From Burkholderiales bacterium (GTDB lineage Bacteria; Pseudomonadota; Gammaproteobacteria; Burkholderiales; Burkholderiaceae_D), in NCBI GenBank assembly GCA_947475815.1, contig CANJOT010000003.1, positions 1-49,003 of the forward strand: DNA of 49,003 nt, read 5' to 3'. Position 1 is the stretch's first letter; each line of letters begins with the position of its first letter. The translations under genes and the position numbers were made by a program. This document shows, one piece after another, positions 19,796 through 29,966 of the stretch. The notes beneath the pieces are model-generated. The model worked only from the letters and a program-made list of their open reading frames with translations. It was not told the origin of the DNA and did no database searches.

Positions 19796-20776
19796 CTACT
19801 CCGGTTTGATGCCCGCTGCTTCAATCACCTTCTTCCACTTCTGCCGTTCCTGTTCGACCTGACGGGCGATCTCATTGGGCGTGCCCGGCTTGGGCATGAT
19901 GCCCAGATCCAGCAGGCGCGCGCGCAGCGCCGGCGTCGCCAGTACCGTGTTGAGTTCGCGATTCAGCCGCTCGATGATGGCCGGCTGGGTGCCGGAGCGT
20001 ACCGACAGGTAGGCCAGCGACGACGCATCAAATCCCTCCATGGTCTCAGCGATGGTGGGCAGGTCGGGCAGGTTGGGCGAGCGGTCGAGCGCGGCGATGG
20101 CAATCGGGCGCAGTGCGCCGGCATTGATCTGCGGCAGTAGCGCAGCCAGCGTGTCGATGGTCATCTGCACGCGGCCGGCGAGCAGGTCCTGCAGGGCAGG
20201 GGCCGAGCCCTTGTAGGGCACGTGCACGATGTCGATGCCGGCCAGGAACTTCAGGTATTCACCGCCCAGATGGTTGGCCGAGGCGATGCCCGGGCTGGAG
20301 AAATTGAGCTTGCCCGGATTGGCCTTGGCATACGCGATCAGCTCGCCAATGTTGCGCGCCGGCACCGATGGGTGCACGACCAGCACGGCAACAAACACCC
20401 CGAGGCGTGCCACCGGCGTTAGATCCCGTACCGGGTCGTAAGGCAGTTTGGCCATCAGGGACGGATTGGTGATCTGTGGTCCCGGTGGCGTGAACAGCAA
20501 GGTATAACCATCGGCCGGTGCCTTGGCGACAAAATCGGCGCCGATGGTCGCGTTGGCGCCGGGCTTGTTGTCGATGATGATCGGCTGGCCCAAGCGTTGC
20601 GCAAGCGGATCGGCGATCAGGCGGGCGAGCACGTCCGAGCCGCCACCCGGGGCAAACGGCACAACCAGACGCAGGGCGTGATCGGGCCAGGACTGGGCCG
20701 AAGCGGCGCTGGCAAGCAGCAGGGTGGTCAGTGTCACGCCGAGAAACTGGCGGGTGAGTTTGGTGATCGGGCGCAT
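19796..20776 (-). CDS. Bug-type substrate-binding protein
   Basis: WPDHALRLVVPFAPGGGSDVLARLIADPLAQRLGQPIIIDNKPGANATIG. Confidence 0.93.
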   Translation of the reverse strand: MRPITKLTRQFLGVTLTTLLLASAASAQSWPDHALRLVVPFAPGGGSDVLARLIADPLAQRLGQPIIIDNKPGANATIGADFVAKAPADGYTLLFTPPGPQITNPSLMAKLPYDPVRDLTPVARLGVFVAVLVVHPSVPARNIGELIAYAKANPGKLNFSSPGIASANHLGGEYLKFLAGIDIVHVPYKGSAPALQDLLAGRVQMTIDTLAALLPQINAGALRPIAIAALDRSPNLPDLPTIAETMEGFDASSLAYLSVRSGTQPAIIERLNRELNTVLATPALRARLLDLGIMPKPGTPNEIARQVEQERQKWKKVIEAAGIKPE

Positions 20777-20897
20777 GCAGGCGTCTCCCCTGACTGTGGT
20801 GAATCGAATCTTCGTGTTCTTGACCTTTGGCAGAGTATTGCAGGGATACAATGGGGGTCAAAGCGAATTTTTTTGGCCTTATGCATGAGGTTTATGA

Positions 20898-21815
20898 ATG
20901 AGCAGGCGGACGCTGGTCCCTTCGATTTCACTGCTTGAGGCGTTTGAGGCCTCTGCACGGCACCGTAGTTTCACGCTGGCCGCCGATGAACTGGCCCTGA
21001 CCCAAAGCGCGGTCAGCCGTCAGGTGCAGGCGCTGGAGGAGCAGCTCGATGTGCCGCTGTTCCGGCGCACCGGCCGGCGCATTGTGCTCACCGATATTGG
21101 CCAGGCGTATGCCCGCGAGATTGCGGCGGCGCTGGCGCGCATCCGCACCGCCAGCTCACGGGCGATTTCGTTTCGTACCGGCGCCGGTTCCCTGCAATTG
21201 GCGATCCAGCCGACCTTCGGGTCAAAGTGGCTGGTGCCGCGCCTGGGCTCGTTTTATGCCCGCCATCCCGGCATGCTGGTGCACATTCATTCACGCATCG
21301 GCGAGATCGATTTCGACCAGTCCGGCATGGATGCCGTGATCGCCGCCAGTGACGGCCATCGGCCGGGCCTGGTGGCGCATCACCTGCTTGAAGACGAGCG
21401 TGTAGTCATTATCAGTCCGGAACTGCTGGCGCGCCGGCCTTTGCAAAGGCCGGAACAATTGCTTGATCACCTGCTGCTCGAGGTCTCGACCCGGCCGCAG
21501 TCGTGGCGCGACTGGATGGTCGGGCAGGGCTTGTCGGTGCGCGGTGTGAGGATGGGGCCACAGTTTGAGTTCACTGCGCACCTGATCCAGTCGGTGATGT
21601 CCGGCATCGGCGTTGGCCTGGTGACGCGCGTGCTGGTCGAAGATGAGATTCGCAGCGGCGCCCTGATCGTGCCGTTCACCGTGCCTTCGTCGGTGCGTTG
21701 GCATTACTACCTGTTTTACCCGCCAGAACGGGAAAGCTTTCCGCCGCTGGTGGCGTTTCGCGACTGGGTGCTGGGCGAGGCGCGCGCCGTCACGGACGGC
21801 GCGGCGCGTGCTTGA
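20898..21815 (+). CDS. LysR-family transcriptional regulator (GcvA-like)
   Basis: PSISLLEAFEASARHRSFTLAADELALTQSAVSRQVQALEEQLDVPLFRRTGRRIVLT. Confidence 0.95.
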   Translation: MSRRTLVPSISLLEAFEASARHRSFTLAADELALTQSAVSRQVQALEEQLDVPLFRRTGRRIVLTDIGQAYAREIAAALARIRTASSRAISFRTGAGSLQLAIQPTFGSKWLVPRLGSFYARHPGMLVHIHSRIGEIDFDQSGMDAVIAASDGHRPGLVAHHLLEDERVVIISPELLARRPLQRPEQLLDHLLLEVSTRPQSWRDWMVGQGLSVRGVRMGPQFEFTAHLIQSVMSGIGVGLVTRVLVEDEIRSGALIVPFTVPSSVRWHYYLFYPPERESFPPLVAFRDWVLGEARAVTDGAARA

Positions 21816-22871
21816 TTACTTGAAGGTGCGATCAAACATATTGATGATGGCCTGATACTCGATGGTCGTTTTGTTGACCGTGTAGTCGGCACGCACGCGG
21901 GCCGGGTCCGGCGCGGCCAGCGTGCCGGGCAGGTTGCCGAGCAGGCTCGACGCGCGGTTTTCACCGTTGTGCACGGTCTGGCCCTCCACCGACATCAGCC
22001 AGGCCGCGAATAGTTTGGCGGCATTCGGCTTTTGCGCTTTGGCACTGATCGCCACATAGGTGCGCGCCGTGGTGATCGGATCCAGATAGGTGTAGGCAAT
22101 CGGCGCGCCCGGATTGGCGGTGACGATGTTGGCGGCATCATAGGGAATGCCGTTGAACGCCACCAGTGCTTCGCCGGAGGCGGTCAGTTGCGCCACCAGC
22201 GCCGGCGTGGCGACGATGCGCGGTTTTTGCAATGCCAGTTTCTGGAAGAAGGCTTCGCCGTAATTCGGGTCTTTCAGCAGGGCGTAATACTGCGTGGCGT
22301 AAGCGGTGCCAATGCGCGGGCTGCCAATGACGATCTTGCCGGTAAACTTGGGCTTGAGCAGGTCATTCCAGGTTTTCGGGATGTCGGCCTTGGCCACGCC
22401 GGCCGTGTTGTAGAACAGGCTCTGGTAGATGCTCTGGATCGGCGCGACGAATTCCGTGCGGTCCGGAAAGGGTACGTCGGGCAGTTTGCCGATATAGCCG
22501 CCCGCTACCCAGCGGTAGAGCGTGGTGGTGTCGGCGGAGACGATCAGGTCGGCGTTGATGCGGCCGGCCTTGATTTCCTGGTCGACCCGCGCGGCCATCG
22601 GGCCTGAGGTCATTTGCGTGTAGCTGACCTTGATGCCATAGGCTTTTTCAAAAGCCTCGGCGTCGGCTTTCAGGGCCGTGGCGCTGGAAGCGGTGTAGAC
22701 CGTCAGCGTGGCGTCGGCTTTGCCAGCGGCGATCAGCTTGGCGTCGGTGGGCCGCTGTGGCGGCTTGGCCTGAGCCTGGGCGCTTGACCACACACCGGCG
22801 GCCACGATCATGCCCGTCAGGGCGAGGCAACGTACGAGGGTGCGGCGTTCGATACGGGATGTTTTTTTCAT
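21816..22871 (-). CDS. ABC transporter extracellular substrate-binding protein (FbpA-like)
   Basis: LTVYTASSATALKADAEAFEKAYGIKVSYTQMTSGPMAARVDQEIKAGRINADLIVSAD; signal peptide. Confidence 0.88.
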   Translation of the reverse strand: MKKTSRIERRTLVRCLALTGMIVAAGVWSSAQAQAKPPQRPTDAKLIAAGKADATLTVYTASSATALKADAEAFEKAYGIKVSYTQMTSGPMAARVDQEIKAGRINADLIVSADTTTLYRWVAGGYIGKLPDVPFPDRTEFVAPIQSIYQSLFYNTAGVAKADIPKTWNDLLKPKFTGKIVIGSPRIGTAYATQYYALLKDPNYGEAFFQKLALQKPRIVATPALVAQLTASGEALVAFNGIPYDAANIVTANPGAPIAYTYLDPITTARTYVAISAKAQKPNAAKLFAAWLMSVEGQTVHNGENRASSLLGNLPGTLAAPDPARVRADYTVNKTTIEYQAIINMFDRTFK

Positions 22872-23046
22872 TGGATCTCCTGATTGATTTTTTGCCACAG
22901 CGCAGACACGAGTAGCATTTAGCCCCGCGCAGGGCCGAACGTCAATATCATTGTGTCAAGAGGTGAACCATTGGCGCGCGCCGGGCGCCGTGGTACTTGA
23001 CCCGGCGAGCCAATGAAATCGATACTGAGCGGCTCAGGGCGACACA

Positions 23047-23547
23047 ATGAGCCGGGTTCCCATGGCTACCGCCATGCGTACACCGACCGGAGACCGTGAC
23101 TTGAACATCCAGAACAATTCCACCAGCGGCGCCCGTTTCGAGGCTGTTGCGGTCGGCGATGCGTTGCCCGACCTGCAGGTGACGCCTACCCTTCAGAACG
23201 CCGTCATGTATGCGGCGGCCATGTGGGAATTCCAGAAAATCCATTTTGACCACGAGTGGTCGCGTACGCGCGAACATCTTGATGGCGCAATCATTCAGGG
23301 CCCGGTGCTGGGCAATTATCTGGCGCGTGCGCTCGGGCGCTGGGCCGGACCGCGCGGCCGCATCAAACGGCTGGCGTGGCGCAATCACGGCACGGCGCCG
23401 CTCGGCGAGGCGCTGGTGTGCAGCGGCCGCGTGACCGCGCGCCATGAAAATGGTCTGGTTGATTGTGAACTGGCTATTACCAATCCCCGCGCTGAAAAGA
23501 TTGTCTCCGCCACCGCCAGTGTGCAACTCGCCAGGGAGCAGGTTTGA
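23047..23547 (+). CDS. MaoC-like hot-dog dehydratase
   Basis: FEAVAVGDALPDLQVTPTLQNAVMYAAAMWEFQKIHFDHEW; IIQGPVLGNYLARALGRW. Confidence 0.82.
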   Translation: MSRVPMATAMRTPTGDRDLNIQNNSTSGARFEAVAVGDALPDLQVTPTLQNAVMYAAAMWEFQKIHFDHEWSRTREHLDGAIIQGPVLGNYLARALGRWAGPRGRIKRLAWRNHGTAPLGEALVCSGRVTARHENGLVDCELAITNPRAEKIVSATASVQLAREQV

Positions 23548-24734
23548 TGAAAGGTCCGCTGGCAGGTATCACCGTCATCGATTTCACCCGTGTGCTTGCC
23601 GGTCCGCTGGCGTCGATGACGCTGGCCGATATGGGTGCCGATGTCATCAAGATCGAAGAGCCGGAAGGCGGCGATCTGTATCGCACCTCGGGATCGATAC
23701 ATATCAATGGCGAAGCGGTCAATTTCCTGAGCACCAACCGCAACAAAAAAAGCGTCACCCTTGATGTCACCAAAGCGGAGGGCTACCGCATCCTTGAGCA
23801 ACTGGTCGCGAGCGCCGATGTCTTTCTGGAAAACTTCCGGCCCGGCGTCACCGACAAGCTGCGCATTGATTATGAACGCCTGCGTGTTCTCAATCCGCGC
23901 CTGATTTACGGTTCGATTACCGGCTTTGGCAGCAGCGGGCCGTTTCGCAACCGTGCCGCCGTCGATCCGGTGATTCAGGCCGAGTCGGGCATCATGAGCC
24001 TGACCGGGGATCAGGGCGGCAGCCCGGTGCGCATCGGCACCGCGGTCGGTGACATCTATGGCGCCATGCTCGCCGCCCAGGGCATCGGTTTTGCCCTGTA
24101 CGCGCGCGAAAAAACCGGCCTGGGCCAGAAGGTCGAACTGTCATTGCTCGATGCTTCGCTGTTTGGCCTGATCCCGCGCGAAGGCGAATACCTTGCGACG
24201 GGCACGGTGTTTCCGCGCATGGGCAGCGGCCATCCGCAATTCGTGCCCTTCCAGAATTTCGCCACCAGTGATGGCTTTGTGTTTGTCGCCGCCTTTCATG
24301 ATGCCCTGTACCGCAAGCTGTGCACGGCACTGGGCCGCGCCGATCTGGCGACGCATCCGGATTATCTCGACAACACGGGGCGTAGCCGTAACCGTGTTGC
24401 CCTGCTGGCTGAACTCGAGCCGATTTTCGCCACGCGGACTTCGGCCCAATGGGTCGCCCTGCTCGAACCCTCGGGTATGCCGATCGGTCGCGTCAACGAT
24501 CTGGCCGATGTGTTCGAACATCCGCAGGTCAAACACAACGGCATGGTCGTCGAGATGGATCATCCGGTCGCTGGCAAGATCCGTCTGCTCAACAATCCGC
24601 TGCGCTTTTCCGAAGATCCGGTGCAGTTGCACAGCCCGCCGCCGCTGCTGGGGCAGCATACCGGCGAGGTCCTGGCGCGCCTTGGTTATGCCGAGGGCGA
24701 CCTGGAGGAGTTGCGCCGTCAAGGGGTGATCTGA
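23544..24734 (+). CDS. CaiB/BaiF family CoA-transferase
   Basis: ITVIDFTRVLAGPLASMTLADMGADVIKIEEPEGGD; overlaps preceding gene by ATGA. Confidence 0.95.
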   Translation: MMKGPLAGITVIDFTRVLAGPLASMTLADMGADVIKIEEPEGGDLYRTSGSIHINGEAVNFLSTNRNKKSVTLDVTKAEGYRILEQLVASADVFLENFRPGVTDKLRIDYERLRVLNPRLIYGSITGFGSSGPFRNRAAVDPVIQAESGIMSLTGDQGGSPVRIGTAVGDIYGAMLAAQGIGFALYAREKTGLGQKVELSLLDASLFGLIPREGEYLATGTVFPRMGSGHPQFVPFQNFATSDGFVFVAAFHDALYRKLCTALGRADLATHPDYLDNTGRSRNRVALLAELEPIFATRTSAQWVALLEPSGMPIGRVNDLADVFEHPQVKHNGMVVEMDHPVAGKIRLLNNPLRFSEDPVQLHSPPPLLGQHTGEVLARLGYAEGDLEELRRQGVI

Positions 24735-25819
24735 TGCGCTCGGTGCTGGTCGTTGGCGGCACCGGCCCATCCGGTTATGCCATTGTTGAGCGCCTGATCG
24801 CGCGCGGCGACCAAGTCACCATTTTTCATACCGGCCGGCATGAGCTGGAATTTTCGGCGCCGATCGAACACCTGCATGGCGACCCCAATGAACTGGCCGA
24901 TCTGCAGCGGCTGTTGGCCGGGCGCCAGTTTGATCTGGCCATCAGCACGTCGGGCCGCATTCGTCACGTGATCGAAACCCTGCGCGGCCGCATCGGCCGG
25001 CTGGTGGCCGTCAGCGGGCTGCCTTATTACCGGCGCTCGCGGCAGGTGGCCAGTGGCGCCAGCGGCGCATCCGCCATCCACGAACGCTCGTTTCTGCCGC
25101 CCGGTGAGATGGGCATACCCATGCCGATCCGGGAAACCGACGAACGGGTCACTGATCCTGCCGACCGGTATGGCTATCTGGTCGGGCGCAGTGAAGACAG
25201 CGTCATGCAGGCGCATGCGCGTGGCGATTTCGAGGCCAGCATTGTGCGTTACACCATGGTGTACGGGCCGCACACCTACATCCCGTTTGAATGGTTTCTG
25301 GTGCGCCGCATTCTTGACGGCCGGCGCGCCATCGCCCTCGAAGGCGGTGGCCTGATGATTCCGCAGCGCGGTTATGCGGGCAATCTGGCGCAGGCGGTGC
25401 TGCTCTGTGGTGAACATCCGGCGGCCAGTGGCCAGGCCTACAACGTTGGCGATGAACAAAGCCTGTCGGTGCTCGACCTGACCATACTCGTGGCGCGCAC
25501 CCTGGACCATGACTGGGAGATTGTCGAGGTGCCGATGGCCCTGAGCCCCTGCCGCAATCCCTTCGCCATCCGCCAGAACACCCTGTTTGACATGTCGAAG
25601 ATTCGCTACGAACTTGGTTACCGCGATGCGCTGCCGGTCGAAGAAGCGACGCGCCAGTTCGTGCTCTGGCTGCGTGACCATCCAATCACACGCGGCAGCC
25701 CTGAGGAACTGGCGCTCGGCGCGCGCGTGTTTGACTATGCAGCGGAAGACCGTGTCATTGCCGCCTGCCAGAATTTTTACTCCACAGTACAACAGAGCTT
25801 ACAACCCGGAAGTGTCTGA
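24734..25819 (+). CDS. NAD-dependent epimerase/dehydratase family protein
   Basis: MRSVLVVGGTGPSGYAIVERLIARGDQVTIFHTGRHE; TGATG overlap with CaiB. Confidence 0.85.
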   Translation: MRSVLVVGGTGPSGYAIVERLIARGDQVTIFHTGRHELEFSAPIEHLHGDPNELADLQRLLAGRQFDLAISTSGRIRHVIETLRGRIGRLVAVSGLPYYRRSRQVASGASGASAIHERSFLPPGEMGIPMPIRETDERVTDPADRYGYLVGRSEDSVMQAHARGDFEASIVRYTMVYGPHTYIPFEWFLVRRILDGRRAIALEGGGLMIPQRGYAGNLAQAVLLCGEHPAASGQAYNVGDEQSLSVLDLTILVARTLDHDWEIVEVPMALSPCRNPFAIRQNTLFDMSKIRYELGYRDALPVEEATRQFVLWLRDHPITRGSPEELALGARVFDYAAEDRVIAACQNFYSTVQQSLQPGSV

Positions 25820-25820
25820 C

Positions 25821-26285
25821 ATGAACACCAACATCCTGCTGACCGATGCGGTCAAGGCGCTGATCGGCCATGCCATGTGGGATGCGGAAACCGTCGAGGT
25901 GCACGAGAGCGACATTCTGCGTTACCACGAAGCCATCGAAGATCCGATGATCGTGCGCGACGACGACGGCGTGCTGCTCGCGCCGCCGCTGTTCCTGCCG
26001 CCCTTTCACCATGGCGGCACCATCGGCGAAGACGGCCGGCGCAGCAAACCGGGCGAGCTGGATATCGATTTGCCGGTCAAGCGTCGTTTGATGGCGGGTT
26101 GCGACATTCGTTTTGACGTGCCCATCCGTGCTGGCGACACCATCACCGCCACGACCACGATTACCAACCTGACCGAAAAACAGGGCAGCACCGGCCCGAT
26201 GCTGCTCATTGAAACGGCAACCGCTTATACCAACCAGAAGGGCCAGACCAACCGGATTGAAACCTGGGTGGTGATTCGCCGTTAG
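25821..26285 (+). CDS. FAS1-like dehydratase (MaoC N-terminal-like hot-dog) protein
   Basis: HAMWDAETVEVHESDILRYHEAIEDPMIV...APPLFLPPFHHGG...VPIRAGDTITATTTITNLTEKQG. Confidence 0.82.
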   Translation: MNTNILLTDAVKALIGHAMWDAETVEVHESDILRYHEAIEDPMIVRDDDGVLLAPPLFLPPFHHGGTIGEDGRRSKPGELDIDLPVKRRLMAGCDIRFDVPIRAGDTITATTTITNLTEKQGSTGPMLLIETATAYTNQKGQTNRIETWVVIRR

Positions 26286-27682
26286 GCCTGCAGCCGCGGC
26301 AACTGGGCCGCGAACGCCGTTTCGTCTTCCAGACAGCGCAGGTCGAGCTGCAGCTTGTTGTCGACCACGCGGCCCACGACCGGGATGGGCAGGGAGCGCA
26401 GGCGTTTGGCCAGCGCGTTCAGGGCAGAGCCGGCGCGTGCCTTGTTCGGGATGATGGACAGCGCGACGCTCGGCAGGGTTTCCACCGGCATCGAGCCACT
26501 GCCCACCTGACTCTTGACCGCTGCGATGTCTACCCGCCAGTCTGGACCGAGTGCACTGGCCAGCGGTGCGCGCAGGCGATCGGCCAGGCCCTGCATCTGT
26601 TCGAGCGGTCGCGTCAGCAGGCGCAGCGTGGGTAATTCCTGGGTCAGGCGTTCGGGATGACGATAGGTCAGCAGGCTGGCCTCCAGCGCCGCCAGCGTCA
26701 GCTTGGAAACACGCAGGGCGCGTTTGAGCGGGTGGCGTTTGATCTTGGCGATCAGGTCTTTGCGGCCGACGATCAGGCCGGCCTGGGGTCCGCCGAGCAG
26801 CTTGTCGCCGCTGAAGGTGACGACGTCGGCACCTGCAGCGAGCACGTCGCGCACCACCGGCTCTTTGGGCAGACCATAGGCCGACAGGTCGATCAGGCTG
26901 CCGGCACCGAGGTCGACCAGATAGGGCAGGTTATGGCGATGGGCGATTTGTGCTACCTCGCTGCCCGACACCTCGGCGACAAACCCGCTAATGGTGTAAT
27001 TGCTGGCATGCACCTTCATGAGCGCCGCGCTGCGTGGGCCGATGGCCTCTTCGTAATCGCTCGCGTGGGTGCGGTTGGTCGTGCCGATTTCCACCAGACG
27101 CGTATTGGCGCTGCGCATGACATCGGGAATGCGGAAGGCGCCGCCAATTTCTACCAGTTCGCCGCGCGATACGATCACTTCACGGCGCGGCGCCAGTGCG
27201 GCCAGCACCAGCAGCACGGCGGCGGCATTATTGTTCACCACCGTGACCGCTTCGGCACCGGTCAGATCGCGCAGCAGTGATTCGACCAGGCTGTCGCGTT
27301 CACCGCGCCCGCCACTGTCGATCTCGTATTCCAGATTGCAGGCCTCGGTCATGGCCATGTTGACGTGCGCGATGGCGCTGGCCGGCAACAAGGCACGGCC
27401 CAGATTGGTGTGCAACACGGTACCAGTCAGATTGAACATGCGCCGCAAGGAAGGCGTGGCGCGTTGCTCAACGAAAGACGTGACTTGCTGCGTGAGCTCG
27501 TTTTCACTGGCCGCTGCTTGTTCGGGCGCTGTTGCGCGGTGCGCGCGCGCTCGTTCGAGCACATCACGCACTGCGTCGACCGTGGCGCTGCGTCCGAAGC
27601 GCGCAATCAGGTCCTCGACGGCGGGCAGGCGCATGAGCCGGTCGACGGATGGAAAAGGGCTGGATTTTTTTTCGTGGGTCAT
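26282..27682 (-). CDS. selA: L-seryl-tRNA(Sec) selenium transferase
   Basis: FNLTGTVLHTNLGRALLP; VVNNNAAAVLLVL; FSGDKLLGGPQAGLIVG (PLP lysine). Confidence 0.97.
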   Translation of the reverse strand: MTHEKKSSPFPSVDRLMRLPAVEDLIARFGRSATVDAVRDVLERARAHRATAPEQAAASENELTQQVTSFVEQRATPSLRRMFNLTGTVLHTNLGRALLPASAIAHVNMAMTEACNLEYEIDSGGRGERDSLVESLLRDLTGAEAVTVVNNNAAAVLLVLAALAPRREVIVSRGELVEIGGAFRIPDVMRSANTRLVEIGTTNRTHASDYEEAIGPRSAALMKVHASNYTISGFVAEVSGSEVAQIAHRHNLPYLVDLGAGSLIDLSAYGLPKEPVVRDVLAAGADVVTFSGDKLLGGPQAGLIVGRKDLIAKIKRHPLKRALRVSKLTLAALEASLLTYRHPERLTQELPTLRLLTRPLEQMQGLADRLRAPLASALGPDWRVDIAAVKSQVGSGSMPVETLPSVALSIIPNKARAGSALNALAKRLRSLPIPVVGRVVDNKLQLDLRCLEDETAFAAQLPRLQA

Positions 27683-27932
27683 GGATGAGGAGGCTGTGAG
27701 CGGACCGCCGTGGTGCCTGTGCGTGATTGTAACGATGAACCTGTCATGCGCGCGATGGAACGACAGGTTAAAATGTGTGCGTCACATCGTGAAACGGTGT
27801 CTGGCCCTTTCCGCCGGACCGGCGGCGAAACGCGGCATCATGCACCATTACAGGGAATTCCAGTCGTTGGCATCCATCAGGCAGGGATCTGGCCCCGAGA
27901 TTTTTCCTTACTCGCACATCTGAACGGTCCCC

Positions 27933-29960
27933 ATGCTCGTCGCTACCGCCGGTCACATTGATCACGGCAAAACCTCGCTGGTTCGGGCACTCACGGGCGT
28001 TGAAACCGACCGGCTGCCCGAAGAGCGCGCGCGCGGCATTTCCATCGACCTCGGTTTTGCTTACTGGACGGTAGAAGGCCGGACCATCGGTTTTGTCGAC
28101 GTGCCCGGCCACGAGCGCTTTGTGCGCAACATGCTCGCCGGCGTGAGTGCTATCGACTTTGCCATGCTGGTGGTGGCAGCCGACGACGGCGTCATGCCCC
28201 AAAGCATCGAGCATGTGCAGATTCTCGATCTGCTCGGCGTCGCCCGTGGCGTGGTGGTGCTGACCAAGGTGGATCGGGTGGGCCGCGAACGCATCGACGA
28301 GGTGAGTGCTCAGGTGCGGGCGCTGCTGGCGTCTACCGTGCTGGCCCATTTTCCGGTGTTTGAAGTGTCGACCGTCGAGCGCACCGGCATCGAGGCGCTG
28401 TCGGCCGCGCTGATCGAAGCCCAGCGCACGGAAACCAGCCGGCGCGCCACCGGGCGCAATTTCCGTCTGGCCATCGATCGCGCCTTTTCCGTGCCGGGCA
28501 CGGGCACGGTGGTGACCGGCACTGTGCAGGATGGCCTGCTTGATGCCGGCGCCCATTTGTGCCTGTCGGCCAGCGGCCGCGAGGTGCGTGCGCGTGGCCT
28601 GCAAACGGGGGGCCACGAAGTGCCGGGCATCGGTCCGGGCGAACGTTGCGCCGTGAATCTGGCCGGCGCCGAAGTGGCGGACGTCAAGCGCGGCGACTGG
28701 CTGCTGGTGCCGGGCATGGTGGCGCCAACGCGGCGCATCGAGGCGCGCCTGCATCTGCTGCCGGGCGAGTCGCACGGCCTGAAACACAATGCCGCTGTGC
28801 ATGTACACCTAGGCACCGCCGATGTTCTGGCCCGCGTCCTGATCCCGGGACAGGCGGGTCTCAAGGCTGGCGAAACTGGCTTGGTGACGCTGCTGCTTGA
28901 ACAGCCGGTGTGCACCTTCAATGGTGACCGTTTCATCGTGCGCGATCAATCGGCGCGGCGCACGCTCGGCGGTGGCCGTGTGGTCGACCCGCAGGTCAGC
29001 AATGACCGGCGTGACCAGGCCCATCGCGCGCGCTGCAGCGCGGCGCTTGAACGTTTCGAACCCGCGGCAGCGCTGGCGGGTTTGCTGGCCATCGATGGCC
29101 ATGAAGTGGATATCGTGCGCTTTGAGCGCAGCTTCAACCTTGAGCCGGCCTACGCTCGCACCCTGTATGAGCAGGCCAATGCGCTGGTGTTTGGCCGCAG
29201 CCGGCCGGTGGCCCTGCCGGCTGCGGCGATCGAAGCCTTGCGCGAGGCCATTGTGGCCGCGCTCGGAGAATTCCATCGCAAGCAGGCCGATGCGCCCGGC
29301 ATGGCGGTGCGCGCCCTGAAGGCCGAGGTTGCGCCCGGCCTGTCGATTGAAACCTTCCTGGCGGTACAAAAAGAGCTGGTTGAACAGCGCCGCATCGAAT
29401 CCGGCGGCAACCTGCTCAAACTGCCCGGTCATGTTGCCGGGACACGCACCGCCGACCGGGCGCTGTGGGAGCGTCTGTTGCCCAAGCTCAAGGAACGCGG
29501 TGTGGTGCCCCTGACCACGCGCGAGCTGGCCGACGAGTTGCGCACTGGCGAGGCAACGGTCAAGGCCTTGCTGTACCGCCGGCGCGCCGAAGGCGAGGTC
29601 TGGCGCATCACGGACGAGCGCTTTTTGCCGCGCGAAATCGTCGCCCAGCTGGCCGCCTCCGCCGCATTGCTGATGAACAAATCCGAAGGCAAGGGTTTCA
29701 CCGCGGCGCAGTACCGCGATGTGGTGGGCTGCGGACGCACCCTGGCGATTCAGATTCTGGAATTTTTTGATGGCATCGGGGTGACCCGGCGCAGCACCGA
29801 TTTGCGTAAAATGCTGCCGGATTACGAACTCATCGTCGGCCTGGCCGCGCCCATCATCGCCGAGCGGCCGCCGAACAATCCAGCCCAGCCGGCGCCCAAG
29901 CAGAAAACCAATCCCGGACCCGGCTCGCCCCAGCGACCGTCCCGACCTACCAGGAGTTAA
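27933..29960 (+). CDS. selB: Selenocysteine-specific elongation factor
   Basis: MLVATAGHIDHGKTSLVRALTGVETDRLPEERARGISIDLGFAY; long C-terminal region of winged-helix type. Confidence 0.97.
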   Translation: MLVATAGHIDHGKTSLVRALTGVETDRLPEERARGISIDLGFAYWTVEGRTIGFVDVPGHERFVRNMLAGVSAIDFAMLVVAADDGVMPQSIEHVQILDLLGVARGVVVLTKVDRVGRERIDEVSAQVRALLASTVLAHFPVFEVSTVERTGIEALSAALIEAQRTETSRRATGRNFRLAIDRAFSVPGTGTVVTGTVQDGLLDAGAHLCLSASGREVRARGLQTGGHEVPGIGPGERCAVNLAGAEVADVKRGDWLLVPGMVAPTRRIEARLHLLPGESHGLKHNAAVHVHLGTADVLARVLIPGQAGLKAGETGLVTLLLEQPVCTFNGDRFIVRDQSARRTLGGGRVVDPQVSNDRRDQAHRARCSAALERFEPAAALAGLLAIDGHEVDIVRFERSFNLEPAYARTLYEQANALVFGRSRPVALPAAAIEALREAIVAALGEFHRKQADAPGMAVRALKAEVAPGLSIETFLAVQKELVEQRRIESGGNLLKLPGHVAGTRTADRALWERLLPKLKERGVVPLTTRELADELRTGEATVKALLYRRRAEGEVWRITDERFLPREIVAQLAASAALLMNKSEGKGFTAAQYRDVVGCGRTLAIQILEFFDGIGVTRRSTDLRKMLPDYELIVGLAAPIIAERPPNNPAQPAPKQKTNPGPGSPQRPSRPTRS

Positions 29961-29966
29961 AAACCC

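Noticed and set aside
27768-28808. 346-aa ORF on the minus strand covering the selA/selB intergenic region
   Set aside because: Antisense to selB; histidine-rich shadow translation.
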